DNA of 23,664 nucleotides. Source: Oscillospiraceae bacterium (GTDB taxonomy: Bacteria > Bacillota > Clostridia > Oscillospirales > Oscillospiraceae). The stretch's first letter is position 1; every line of letters begins with the position of its first letter. Positions 16,291-23,468 of the stretch are shown here, one piece after another. Where the stretch lies: assembly GCA_028708585.1 (NCBI GenBank), contig JAQVYO010000004.1, positions 1 through 23,664 on the forward strand, written 5' to 3'. Below the pieces are notes generated by a model. The model saw only the letters and a program-made list of their open reading frames with translations, made no database searches and was not told the origin of the DNA. Made by a program: the position numbers and the translations under genes.

Positions 16291-18201
16291 ATGGAACAGA
16301 AACAATTTCAGGCTGAGTCCAAACGGCTTTTGGATTTGATGATTAATTCCATTTATACGCATAAGGAGATTTTTCTTCGGGAGCTGATTTCCAATGCCAG
16401 TGACGCGGTGGACAAGCTGGCTTACCGGAGCCTCACCGACGATCAGGTGGGCATGAGCCGCTCGGATTTTGAGATTTGGATCAAGGCGGACAAGGAAAAC
16501 CGCACGCTGACGATTTCGGACAACGGGATCGGGATGAGCAAGGAGGATCTGGAAAACAACTTGGGAGTTATCGCCCGCAGCGGTTCCTTCCAGTTTAAAG
16601 AGCAGCTGGATCAGGCAAAAAACGCTGATGTGGATATCATCGGGCAGTTCGGCGTGGGGTTTTATTCCGCCTTTATGGTCAGCGACCTGGTCACTGTCAT
16701 CAGCCGGGCGTACGGTTCCAATCAGGCTTACCGCTGGGAGTCTTCCGGTGCGGAGGGCTACACTATTACGGAATGTGAAAAGGACCAGGCGGGCACCGAT
16801 ATTGTGATGAAGATCAAAAAGGACGAAGAAGGAGAGAATTACAGCCAGTATCTGGACTCCTACCAGCTGCGGTCCCTGGTGAAAAAATATTCGGACTATA
16901 TCCGGTATCCCATTAAAATGGAGATGGAAAAGAGTAAAATGAAGGAAAAACCGGCGGATGCGGGGGAAGATTACCAGCCGGAATGGGAAACCTACAAAGA
17001 GGTGGAGACCCTCAACAGTATGGTTCCCCTGTGGCAGCGGAACAAGGATCAGATTACAAAAGAGGAATCCGACGCGTTCTATAAAGAACGGTTCGGGGAC
17101 TATGCATCCCCTCTGATCTCCATTCCGGTCAACGCGGAAGGCGCGGTGGAATACAAGGCCCTGCTGTATATTCCCTCGGTGGCGCCCTATAATTTTTATA
17201 CCAGGGAATATGAAAAAGGGCTGGCCCTGTATTCCAGCGGCGTGATGATTATGGAAAAATGCGCCGACCTTTTGCCGGAGCATTTCCGTTTTGTCCGGGG
17301 CGTGGTGGATTCTCCGGATCTTTCCCTCAACGTCTCCCGGGAGCTGCTGCAGCATACCCGTCAGCTGAAGATCATCACCACCAATCTGGAAAAGAAGATC
17401 AAGTCTGAGCTTATGAAGCTGCAGGCAAACGACATGGAGCAATACAAGACCTTCTGGAAAGCGTTCGGGCCTCAGATCAAATATGGCGTCGTGGGGGACT
17501 ACGGAGCCAATAAGGAAACTCTGCGGGACCTCCTGCTGTTTTATACCTCCGGAGAAGGGGAAATTACGACCCTTTCCCAGTATGTATCCCGGATGAAGGA
17601 GGGACAGGACTTCATTTATTACGCCGCCGGTGAGGATACCGGGCGGATTGCCAGGCTGCCCCAGGCGGAGCGGATCTCCGCCAAAGGCTATGAAATTCTT
17701 TACCTCACCGAGGATGTGGACGAATTTGTTCTACAAGTACTGACGGAGCAGGAAGGGAAACAATTTAAATCGGTAAATGACGATGACGCCCTGCCCGAGT
17801 CCGATGAAGAAAAGGAGGAGATGGAAAAACGGGCGGAGGAAAACAAGGATGTCCTTGCGTTTGTCCAAGAGGTTTTAACGGATAAAATTAAGGAAGCGAG
17901 GATCTCCAAGAAACTCATCAGCCACCCGGTCTGCATGACCACGGAAGGCCCGGTTTCCTTAGAGATGGAAAAATATTTCAAGATGGTTGGGGGAGACGAG
18001 AAAGGCATCGCCGCCCAGCGGGTCCTGGAGCTGAACCCCAACAGCGGCGCCTTCCAGGCGCTCAAAGCGGCCTTTGGGGAGGATCGGGAAAAGGCAAAGA
18101 CCTATGTCCAGATTCTGTATAACCAGGCACTGTTGATCGCGGAGCTGCCTTTGGAAGATCCGTCGGCCTACTCCGACATGGTTTGCGGCCTCATGAAATA
18201 G
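16291..18201 (+). CDS. htpG: Molecular chaperone HtpG (bacterial Hsp90)
   Basis: 636 aa, normal length. HtpG is a cytoplasmic ATP-dependent dimeric chaperone that remodels client proteins with DnaK. The GHKL ATPase N domain has ELISNASDA (E31, N35), SDNGIGM (D77 to M82) and GQFGVGFYSAFMV. Middle-domain markers include the NVSRELLQ segment, and the C-terminal domain carries the AQRVLELNPN dimerisation region. The longest frame begins at 16213 within the promoter, but ATG 16291 gives the conserved N terminus MEQKQFQAESKRLLDLMINS and follows GGAGG at 16273-16277. The 13-nt SD spacing is long. Control is by CIRCE, unlike B. subtilis, where htpG lies outside the HrcA regulon. Confidence 0.98.
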   Translation: MEQKQFQAESKRLLDLMINSIYTHKEIFLRELISNASDAVDKLAYRSLTDDQVGMSRSDFEIWIKADKENRTLTISDNGIGMSKEDLENNLGVIARSGSFQFKEQLDQAKNADVDIIGQFGVGFYSAFMVSDLVTVISRAYGSNQAYRWESSGAEGYTITECEKDQAGTDIVMKIKKDEEGENYSQYLDSYQLRSLVKKYSDYIRYPIKMEMEKSKMKEKPADAGEDYQPEWETYKEVETLNSMVPLWQRNKDQITKEESDAFYKERFGDYASPLISIPVNAEGAVEYKALLYIPSVAPYNFYTREYEKGLALYSSGVMIMEKCADLLPEHFRFVRGVVDSPDLSLNVSRELLQHTRQLKIITTNLEKKIKSELMKLQANDMEQYKTFWKAFGPQIKYGVVGDYGANKETLRDLLLFYTSGEGEITTLSQYVSRMKEGQDFIYYAAGEDTGRIARLPQAERISAKGYEILYLTEDVDEFVLQVLTEQEGKQFKSVNDDDALPESDEEKEEMEKRAEENKDVLAFVQEVLTDKIKEARISKKLISHPVCMTTEGPVSLEMEKYFKMVGGDEKGIAAQRVLELNPNSGAFQALKAAFGEDREKAKTYVQILYNQALLIAELPLEDPSAYSDMVCGLMK

Positions 18202-18492
18202 AAACCGGGCGGGAGCCGGCTTTGGATCGGGGAGAAGGAACCTTCCCGCCCCGCACGGGTCGCAAGCCCGAGCGGGGGCCGGCAGTCTGCCCGGAACGGC
18301 CGCCTTTCCGGGCAGAAAGGACTCCGTGCGGGAGGCTTATCGCTTCCCTGTATAATAGGCGTCCTTGTCGGCGCATATGTTGCGGGAAGGACAGGCTACA
18401 TTTTGGTTCCGCCGCGCGCGGCGGAACCTTTGTGAGTTTTTTACAGCATCAGGGCTTTTCAGAGCCTTCGATGGGAAACGAGGGGAGAAACA
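18202..18492 (+). other. Structured leader/spacer between htpG and the VIT-type transporter gene
   Basis: This 291-bp gap contains no convincing gene. CTGCCCGGAA/TTCCGGGCAG (18287-18296, 18306-18315) forms a 10-bp stem after htpG. A TATAAT at 18351-18356 lacks a good -35. GTCCTT/AAGGAC (18361-18366, 18387-18392) can enclose CGCA/TGCG (18372-18375, 18381-18384), followed by ACAGGCTACA. A perfect 24-bp palindrome (18405-18428) comes next, with T-rich sequence to 18442. No promoter is evident between 18443 and the gene start, so transcription would have to cross the palindrome. Confidence 0.6.
18405..18442 (+). terminator. Terminator-like hairpin upstream of the VIT transporter gene (possible attenuator)
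   Basis: GGTTCCGCCGCG is followed immediately by its exact complement CGCGGCGGAACC (18405-18428), then TTTGTGAG and TTTTTT (18437-18442). It could end htpG transcripts or attenuate the downstream gene starting at 18493. Confidence 0.65.
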
Positions 18493-19371
18493 TTGGAGCC
18501 TATTTCGGAAAAAGCGATGGCCGTGCTGCGCGGAATGCAGCGGGATGAACTGACGGAGCATCACATTTACCGGCGCATTGCCCGCAGGGTAAAGGACGGG
18601 AAAAACCGGGAGGTGCTTCTCCAAATTGGAGACGATGAGAAATCCCATGCGGAGCGCTGGAAGGAATACACCGGAGAGGATGTAAAGCCCAGAAAGCTCC
18701 GGATTCTCTGGTTTTCCGTCATCAGCGTTCTGTTCGGGTATACTTTTGCGCTCAAGCTGATGGAGCGGGGGGAATCTTCGGCGGGAAACGCCTATGAAAA
18801 GCTGGAAGAGGAAGTGCCGGAAGCCCGAAAGATTGCGGAGGAGGAAAACAGCCACGAGCAGAAGCTGCTGGGCGTTCTGGATGAAGAGCGGCTCCGGTAT
18901 GTTGGATCTATGGTTCTGGGGCTGAACGATGCGCTGGTGGAGCTTTCCGGCACTTTGGCGGGCCTCACCTTTGCCATGCGAAGAACCGACCTTGTGGCGC
19001 TGTCCGGCCTGATTACCGGCATTGCGGCCACCCTTTCCATGGCGTCCAGCGAATATCTTTCCTCCCGGTCGGAAGGCAGGCCGGATGCGCTCAAGTCCAG
19101 CGTTTACACCGGCATCGCCTATTTGATTACCGTGGCTCTTTTGGTGCTGCCCTATCTGCTTCTGCCGGCGGGGATGTATCTTACCGCCCTGTTTATCATG
19201 CTGGCTTTGGTGGCGCTCATCATTCTGGTGTTTAATTATTACATTTCCGTTGCACAGAACTATAATTTTAAACGGCGGTTCGGGGAAATGGCGGCCATTA
19301 GCATGGGGGTTGCGGCTCTTTCCTTTGCGCTGGGGCTGGTGGTCAAACAATTTCTGGGCGTGGATATTTGA
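18493..19371 (+). CDS. Ferritin-like domain plus VIT1/CCC1 transporter (MbfA-like iron/manganese transporter)
   Basis: 292 aa with two modules. Residues 1-130 form a rubrerythrin/ferritin-like domain: EHHIYRRIA (E22), GDDEKSHAERW (E49, H52) and AEEENSHEQKLL (E118, H121) are candidate di-iron ligands. Residues 135-292 form a VIT1/CCC1 membrane domain with GLNDALVELSGTLAGL, MASSEYLSSRSEG and four to five helices. Family members move Fe2+ or Mn2+; the ferritin-fused bacterial form (MbfA) exports iron and protects against iron and peroxide stress. Export here is inferred. A hydrophobic patch near residues 70-90 lies within the ferritin part, which is atypical of soluble ferritins. The start is TTG at 18493 behind AGGGGAG; the nearby ATG at 18472 is out of frame. 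The upstream leader is structured. Confidence 0.88.
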   Translation: MEPISEKAMAVLRGMQRDELTEHHIYRRIARRVKDGKNREVLLQIGDDEKSHAERWKEYTGEDVKPRKLRILWFSVISVLFGYTFALKLMERGESSAGNAYEKLEEEVPEARKIAEEENSHEQKLLGVLDEERLRYVGSMVLGLNDALVELSGTLAGLTFAMRRTDLVALSGLITGIAATLSMASSEYLSSRSEGRPDALKSSVYTGIAYLITVALLVLPYLLLPAGMYLTALFIMLALVALIILVFNYYISVAQNYNFKRRFGEMAAISMGVAALSFALGLVVKQFLGVDI

Positions 19372-19511
19372 TTCTTGTCCAGTGACGCGCGGCGGGCAAA
19401 GCGGCATATACTGAAACGGGAGGTTTCCCGGATTGGCAAGGGCCGCAATGCCCGCGTTTTCTTTCCGGTTCGGGAAGTTCCTTCTGAAATCTTTCATCAG
19501 GAGGACGAAGC
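19372..19511 (+). other. Short spacer upstream of the DUF11 gene
   Basis: TATACT lies near 19409 with no clear -35, and there is a small hairpin CGGGA/TCCCG just downstream. The DUF11 gene has a strong TCAGGAGG ribosome binding site ending 7 nt before ATG 19512. A promoter is possible but not convincing. Confidence 0.35.
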
Positions 19512-20318
19512 ATGATTTCGGTTGAATCGCTTGCGGCCGCGGCGTCGACCGCGGTCTTTCAGAATACTGCGGCGGTAAGCGGCCATTACAGCGCCTGTTC
19601 CAGCTCCGTCGGCGGAACGGTTACCGATGTGAGCAGCCGGGTGAAAACAAATGTAATCTGGCTGAGAGTAACCAAAACGGTGGACCCTGTCTGCGCAAGG
19701 AAAGGGGATACCGTGACCTTTACCATTGTGGTGGATAATGAATCCACTTTGCCCGTTACCAGTGTGCTGGTGCAGGACAGCGGCGCCTATGCCCTCTTTT
19801 CCGTTTCCAACATCCGGCTGAACGGCGCGCGGGTTTCCGAAGGAAACCTGCTGACCGGCGTTCCCATTCCGGAAATTGGCCCGGGCCGGCGGGCCGAGGT
19901 TGCCTTTGACGCGCGCATTGGGGAAGATGTGCCGGCGTCCCTGCTCAACACCGCCACGGTGCTTTATACCTATGACGCGGACGGGCAAAGCAGCACGGCC
20001 AGCGTCTCCTCCAATCCGGCGGAGCTTTCGGTGATCGATCCCGGCATCAAAATTGCTGGCACAGCGGATAAATCGGTGGTGTCCGGCAGCGGCGATGTGG
20101 TGAGCTATACCCTGACGGTTACCAACACGGGCAATATGCCCCTTTCCAACGTTGTGGTGACGGACACACTGCCCGCCGGAATGACTTATGTAAAAAAAAC
20201 CACCAGGATCAATGGAGAGCCGCCGGTGAACGCCAATCCGGTGGAGGGACTGTTCCTGGGCAACCTGGAGCCAAAAGGGACCTGCACCGTCCAATTTTCC
20301 GCAAAAGTAGGAATTTAA
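19512..20318 (+). CDS. DUF11 repeat protein without signal peptide
   Basis: 268 aa. Residues about 50-175 and 180-268 are two DUF11 (conserved repeat, Ig-like beta-sandwich) units: VTKTVDPVCARKGDTVTFTI and later SVVSGSGDVVSYTLTVTNTG, with NVVVTDTLPAGMTYV in the second. The first 45 residues (FQNTAAVSG...VSSRVKTNVI) look like the last strands of another repeat, so the chain starts mid-repeat. There is no signal peptide, membrane helix or LPXTG anchor. Even so, the start is well supported by TCAGGAGG, and similar leaderless DUF11 proteins starting near an FxNxA motif occur in clostridia, so this need not be a truncation. Function is unknown; DUF11 proteins are often surface or spore-coat related, which is only a guess here. 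It stands alone, convergent with proA. Confidence 0.85.
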   Translation: MISVESLAAAASTAVFQNTAAVSGHYSACSSSVGGTVTDVSSRVKTNVIWLRVTKTVDPVCARKGDTVTFTIVVDNESTLPVTSVLVQDSGAYALFSVSNIRLNGARVSEGNLLTGVPIPEIGPGRRAEVAFDARIGEDVPASLLNTATVLYTYDADGQSSTASVSSNPAELSVIDPGIKIAGTADKSVVSGSGDVVSYTLTVTNTGNMPLSNVVVTDTLPAGMTYVKKTTRINGEPPVNANPVEGLFLGNLEPKGTCTVQFSAKVGI

Positions 20319-20355
20319 GCCGGAAGATGCGCTGAAAAAAACCCAGCTCCGGCTT
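20317..20355 (+). other. Stem-loop at the DUF11 stop codon
   Basis: AAGCCGGA (20317-20324) pairs with TCCGGCTT (20348-20355), with an inner GCTG/CAGC. It overlaps the TAA stop. No U-tract follows it on the plus strand; it could help end or stabilise the DUF11 mRNA. Confidence 0.5.
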
Positions 20356-20362
20356 GAAAATG

Positions 20363-20407
20363 AAAAAAACAGAGCCGCCCCGGAAGATGATCTCTTCCGG
20401 GGCGGCT
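20363..20407 (-). terminator. Strong intrinsic terminator in the DUF11/proA convergent gap
   Basis: A 15-bp perfect stem, AGCCGCCCCGGAAGA (20373-20387) and TCTTCCGGGGCGGCT (20393-20407), has loop TGATC. On the minus strand it is followed by CTG and seven T residues (plus-strand A-run 20363-20369), so it terminates proBA. On the plus strand only TTGT follows, so it may also serve DUF11 weakly. Confidence 0.88.
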
Positions 20408-20455
20408 TTGTACGAACTACAAGAATCGCCCGGCGCTTTGCACAATCGGCAGCTT

Positions 20456-20504
20456 CCGGCGGAAAGCCCCTGCTATCAGGGCTTTCCAACCCATAGGCCG
20501 CCGG
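20456..20504. repeat. Nested inverted repeat between proA and its terminator
   Basis: A hairpin with 9-bp perfect arms (GGAAAGCCC and GGGCTTTCC, 20461-20487, extendable with one bulge) lies inside a second pairing, CCGGCGG (20456-20462) with CCGCCGG (20498-20504). There is no U-tract. The role is unknown; it lies in the 3' untranslated part of proBA transcripts. Confidence 0.55.
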
Positions 20505-20557
20505 GGGGCACATCCCAGGGGGCGGCCGGCCCGCGCCGTATTTTGCCGGGCTGGGTT

Positions 20558-21808
20558 TCATTTGCGGATCTGGCCTTCTCCGTAAATGATATATTTGGAG
20601 GAGGTCAGTTCCTCCAGGCCCATGGGGCCGCGGGCATGCATCTTTTGGGTGGAAATGCCGATTTCCGCGCCCAGCCCGAATTCAAACCCGTCGGTGAAGC
20701 GGGTGGAGGCATTGACATATACCGCCGCCGCGTCCACCTGATTTAAAAATTTCTGAGCGGTAAAATATTGGTTGGTGACAATGGCCTCCGAATGGCCGGT
20801 GCCATGCTTGTTGATGAAGGAAATGGCTTCGTCCACGCCGGAAACCACTTTCACCGCCAGAATGTAGTCGCCGAATTCCGTGTCGTAATCTTCCCTTGTG
20901 GCAGGGCGCACGGCGTTTCCCAGGATATCCCGGGTGGTGGGGCAGCCCCGGAGTTCCACCTGTTTTTTATCCAGGAACTTTTTGGCCATGGGCAAGAATT
21001 CTCCGGCGACGGCCCGGGAAACCAAAAGGGTTTCCATGGCGTTGCAGACGGAGGGGCGGGAGCATTTGGCGTTGTATACGATTTCCGCGGCCATCTGCAA
21101 GTTGGCGTCACCGTCCACATAAGTATGGCAGATGCCGGTCCCGGTTTCGATGACGGGAACTTTGGATTTTTCCACAACAGTGCGGATGAGTCCCGGCCCG
21201 CCCCTGGGGATCAGGACGTCAATGTCATCCGAAAGGCGCATCATTTCCTCCGCGCTGTCCCGGCTGGTGTCATGCACAAAGCAGATGCAGTCCCGGGGAA
21301 GGCCCGCTTCCTCCAGCGCGTCCCGCATGGCCGCCGCAAGGGCGGAGTTGCTGTGAATGGCTTCTTTTCCGCCTCGCAGAATCACGGCGTTGCCGGATTT
21401 GAGGCATAAAACAGCGGCGTCCACGGTGACGTTGGGGCGGGCTTCGTAGATCATTCCGATGAGCCCCAGGGGCACTCTGCGCTTGCCGATCGTAAGCCCG
21501 TTGGGGCGGGTTGTCATTTTGGTGACTTCTCCGATGGGATCGGGCAGAGATTCCACCTGACGCACCCCTTCAATAATGCCGTCGATCCGCTCCCGGGTGA
21601 GGGTCAGCCGGTCCAGGAGGGAGGCGGACATACCGGAAGCCCGGGCGTCCTCCAGGTCCTTTTCGTTGGCGTCCAAAATGGCGGGGTATCTGGCTTTCAG
21701 CATCTCGGCAATGGCGGAAAGCGCCGCATTTTTTTTGCGTGTTCCGGTAATACCAAGGGTATAGGCAGCATTTTTTGCGGACTCAGCCATTGTTTCCAAA
21801 ATAGTCAT
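20558..21808 (-). CDS. proA: Gamma-glutamyl phosphate reductase (glutamate-5-semialdehyde dehydrogenase)
   Basis: 416 aa, normal length. It reduces glutamyl-5-phosphate with NADPH to glutamate-5-semialdehyde, the second step of proline synthesis. Aldehyde-dehydrogenase-type motifs are present: VPLGLIGMIYEARPNVT near the cofactor site, KSGNAVILRGGKEA, and the catalytic cysteine in PSVCNAMETLLV. The C terminus GPMGLEELTSSKYI is typical of ProA. GAGGAGG precedes ATG 21808 by about 7 nt. It follows proB after 21 bp and is the last gene of the operon. Its stop lies about 150 bp before the terminator, leaving an unusually long structured 3' tail. Confidence 0.97.
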   Translation of the reverse strand: MTILETMAESAKNAAYTLGITGTRKKNAALSAIAEMLKARYPAILDANEKDLEDARASGMSASLLDRLTLTRERIDGIIEGVRQVESLPDPIGEVTKMTTRPNGLTIGKRRVPLGLIGMIYEARPNVTVDAAVLCLKSGNAVILRGGKEAIHSNSALAAAMRDALEEAGLPRDCICFVHDTSRDSAEEMMRLSDDIDVLIPRGGPGLIRTVVEKSKVPVIETGTGICHTYVDGDANLQMAAEIVYNAKCSRPSVCNAMETLLVSRAVAGEFLPMAKKFLDKKQVELRGCPTTRDILGNAVRPATREDYDTEFGDYILAVKVVSGVDEAISFINKHGTGHSEAIVTNQYFTAQKFLNQVDAAAVYVNASTRFTDGFEFGLGAEIGISTQKMHARGPMGLEELTSSKYIIYGEGQIRK

Positions 21809-21829
21809 AATTGTTCCTCCTCATGCATG

Positions 21830-22636
21830 TTATATAGTCCTTGAAAACAAAGTTCCCACCGGGTTCCCATTTACAATTTTATATAGATTTTCCATGTTCT
21901 TCCCATTGGTAATCACCATATCAATGCCGTTTTCCAGGGCAATTTCGGCGGCGTCCAGCTTGGTGCTCATGCCGCCGGTGCCCCAGGAGGTCCCGTTCCC
22001 CCCCGCAATGGCCCGCACCGCGCCGTTGATTTCATGCACCGCTGGAATCAGCCGGGCGTTTGGGTTGGAGCGGGGATCCCCGTCAAACAGACCGTCGATG
22101 TCGGACAGGAGGATCAGGAGGCCGGCGTTTACCAAAGCGGCCACCAGGGCGGACAGCGTGTCGTTGTCTCCCAGGACCTTGGTGCGGCCGGTTTCAATTT
22201 CGTCGAACGCCACGGAGTCGTTTTCATTCACTACCGGAATGGTTCCCATCTCCAGCAGCGCCTCGAAGGTGGCTTTTAAATTTTCCGACCGGTGAGGATG
22301 ATCCACATCCTCCCGGGTTAAAAGGATCTGTGCCACCGTCTGTCCGTATTCGCCGAAAAATTTATCATATAAATGCATCATTTCGCATTGGCCCACGGCG
22401 GCGGTGGCCTGCTTGAGGCGCAGCTGAGCGGGCCGCTGGGGCATCCGCAGCTTGCAGGCGCCGATGCCGATGGCGCCGGAACTGACCAGAATGATCTCAT
22501 GTCCGATTCCTTTGAGATCGGAAAGGGCACGGGATAAATGGTCGATGTTTTGCAGGTTCAGACTGCCGGTTTCGTGGATCAAAGTGGAAGTGCCGACTTT
22601 CACCACCACCCGTTTGCGGTGCGTTGTCTCCGTCAT
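21830..22636 (-). CDS. proB: Glutamate 5-kinase, short form without PUA domain
   Basis: 268 aa of amino-acid-kinase fold. It phosphorylates the gamma-carboxylate of glutamate with ATP, the committed step of proline synthesis, and is normally feedback-inhibited by proline. Motifs are VVKVGTSTL (residues 11-19), LVSSGAIGIG, NENDSVAFDE, LGDNDTLSALVA, SDIDGLFDGDPR and GTGGMSTKLDAA. It ends soon after the kinase domain, so the roughly 100-residue C-terminal PUA RNA-binding domain of the E. coli enzyme is missing; PUA-less ProB proteins are common in some lineages, so this is a natural short form, not a truncation. RBS GGAGGG lies 8 nt before ATG 22636. It is first in proBA. Confidence 0.97.
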   Translation of the reverse strand: MTETTHRKRVVVKVGTSTLIHETGSLNLQNIDHLSRALSDLKGIGHEIILVSSGAIGIGACKLRMPQRPAQLRLKQATAAVGQCEMMHLYDKFFGEYGQTVAQILLTREDVDHPHRSENLKATFEALLEMGTIPVVNENDSVAFDEIETGRTKVLGDNDTLSALVAALVNAGLLILLSDIDGLFDGDPRSNPNARLIPAVHEINGAVRAIAGGNGTSWGTGGMSTKLDAAEIALENGIDMVITNGKNMENLYKIVNGNPVGTLFSRTI

Positions 22637-22672
22637 CCTTATTTCCCTCCGAGAGTTTCTTTAATATTTTGC

Positions 22673-22681
22673 ATTATATCA
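22673..22681 (-). promoter_or_regulatory. Extended -10 promoter of proBA
   Basis: On the minus strand TGATATAAT (22681-22673) is an exact TGnTATAAT extended -10, about 37 bp before the proB start. The -35 at 17-bp spacing (TTTATT) is weak, as usual for this type. The leader is too short for a T-box. Confidence 0.65.
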
Positions 22682-22734
22682 TAACTTTTTGCCGGAATAA
22701 AGATGTAAATTTGCATTGCTTCGCCATTTTACAG

Positions 22735-22763
22735 TTGAATTTACCTTGCGGTTGGGTTAAAAT
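22735..22763 (+). promoter_or_regulatory. Predicted sigma-A promoter of trmL
   Basis: TTGAAT (22735-22740), 17-bp spacer, TAAAAT (22758-22763), 32 bp before ATG 22795. It is divergent from, and about 55 bp away from, the proBA -10 box. Confidence 0.7.
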
Positions 22764-22794
22764 GAACCATATATGAAAAAAAGGAAGCGCATTC

Positions 22795-23295
22795 ATGTTA
22801 AATGTTGTTCTGGTTGAACCGGAAATTCCTATGAATACAGGAAATATCGCCCGCACCTGCGCCGCCACAGGCAGCCGCCTGCACCTCATCCGGCCGCTGG
22901 GCTTCGACATCGGAGAGAAAGCCGTAAAGCGGGCGGGTCTGGACTATTGGCCCTTGGTGGATCTGCATGTATATGATAATCTGGATGATTTTTTTGCAAA
23001 AAACCCGTGCCCGGACCTGTGGCTTGCCACAACCAAAGCGCCCCGCGCCTATCCGGCGGCAGCGTTTCAAGACGGATGCTTTCTGTTTTTCGGAAAAGAG
23101 ACGGCGGGGCTGCCCGAATGGTTCCGAAATGCCCATAGGGACCGGTGCCTTCGCCTTCCCATGAAAGCGGAAGCCCGCAGCCTGAACCTTGCCAACTCGG
23201 TGGCGGTTCTGGTGTATGAGGCGCTGCGGCAGCAGGAGTTTAAGGGGCTAAAGAATACGGGAGAAATGGGAGCGCCCCCTCGGCGAAACCTGTGA
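22795..23295 (+). CDS. trmL: tRNA (cytidine(34)-2'-O)-methyltransferase TrmL
   Basis: 166 aa, full length for the single-domain SPOUT (trefoil-knot) methyltransferase of the SpoU/TrmH class. It starts MLNVVLVEPEIPMNTGNIAR with the motif-1 asparagine and arginine, and ends in the knot motif ARSLNLANSVAVLVYEAL. TrmL methylates the 2'-O of the wobble nucleotide 34 in tRNA-Leu isoacceptors using S-adenosylmethionine. Homologues annotated CspR or YibK are the same family. RBS AAAGGAAG lies 7 nt before the ATG. It is transcribed alone, before pgk, and a possible weak terminator (ACCGGT arms, 23295-23314) overlaps its stop. Confidence 0.95.
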   Translation: MLNVVLVEPEIPMNTGNIARTCAATGSRLHLIRPLGFDIGEKAVKRAGLDYWPLVDLHVYDNLDDFFAKNPCPDLWLATTKAPRAYPAAAFQDGCFLFFGKETAGLPEWFRNAHRDRCLRLPMKAEARSLNLANSVAVLVYEALRQQEFKGLKNTGEMGAPPRRNL

Positions 23296-23320
23296 CCGGT
23301 CTTATTTTACCGGTGGCGGG
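23289..23320 (+). terminator. Possible weak terminator after trmL
   Basis: ACCGGT arms (23295-23300 and 23309-23314) with loop CTTATTTT can extend outward to CC/GG with wobble pairs and one mismatch. T-rich sequence begins only about 14 nt later (TTTT at 23335, then TTTTTT), so efficiency is doubtful. Confidence 0.35.
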
Positions 23321-23468
23321 AAGCCCGGAGCGCGTTTTGTATTTTTTGAGGGGTCGGGACCGTTTTTGATTTTATATTGCGCAAGAAAGGCATTTTGCTG
23401 GGAAAACTGCTAGAAAGCTGGTTTCCGCGCATGGAAAGCAGAAAAAACGGGTAAAGGAGTCTTATTGC

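Noticed and set aside
18357..18442. Assigning the VIT leader to the NiCo or yybP-ykoY riboswitch
   Set aside because: I cannot match the full conserved core of either class by eye; only an ACAGGC-type segment and hairpins are visible, so I leave it as a candidate structured leader.
20456..20504. CRISPR repeat, tRNA remnant or IS end
   Set aside because: It is a single nested inverted repeat without direct repeats, spacers, tRNA cloverleaf or transposase; no evidence beyond the pairing.
22637..22672. T-box or other leader regulation of proBA
   Set aside because: Only about 30 nt separate the predicted transcript start from the proB ATG, too short for a T-box, and there is no terminator.
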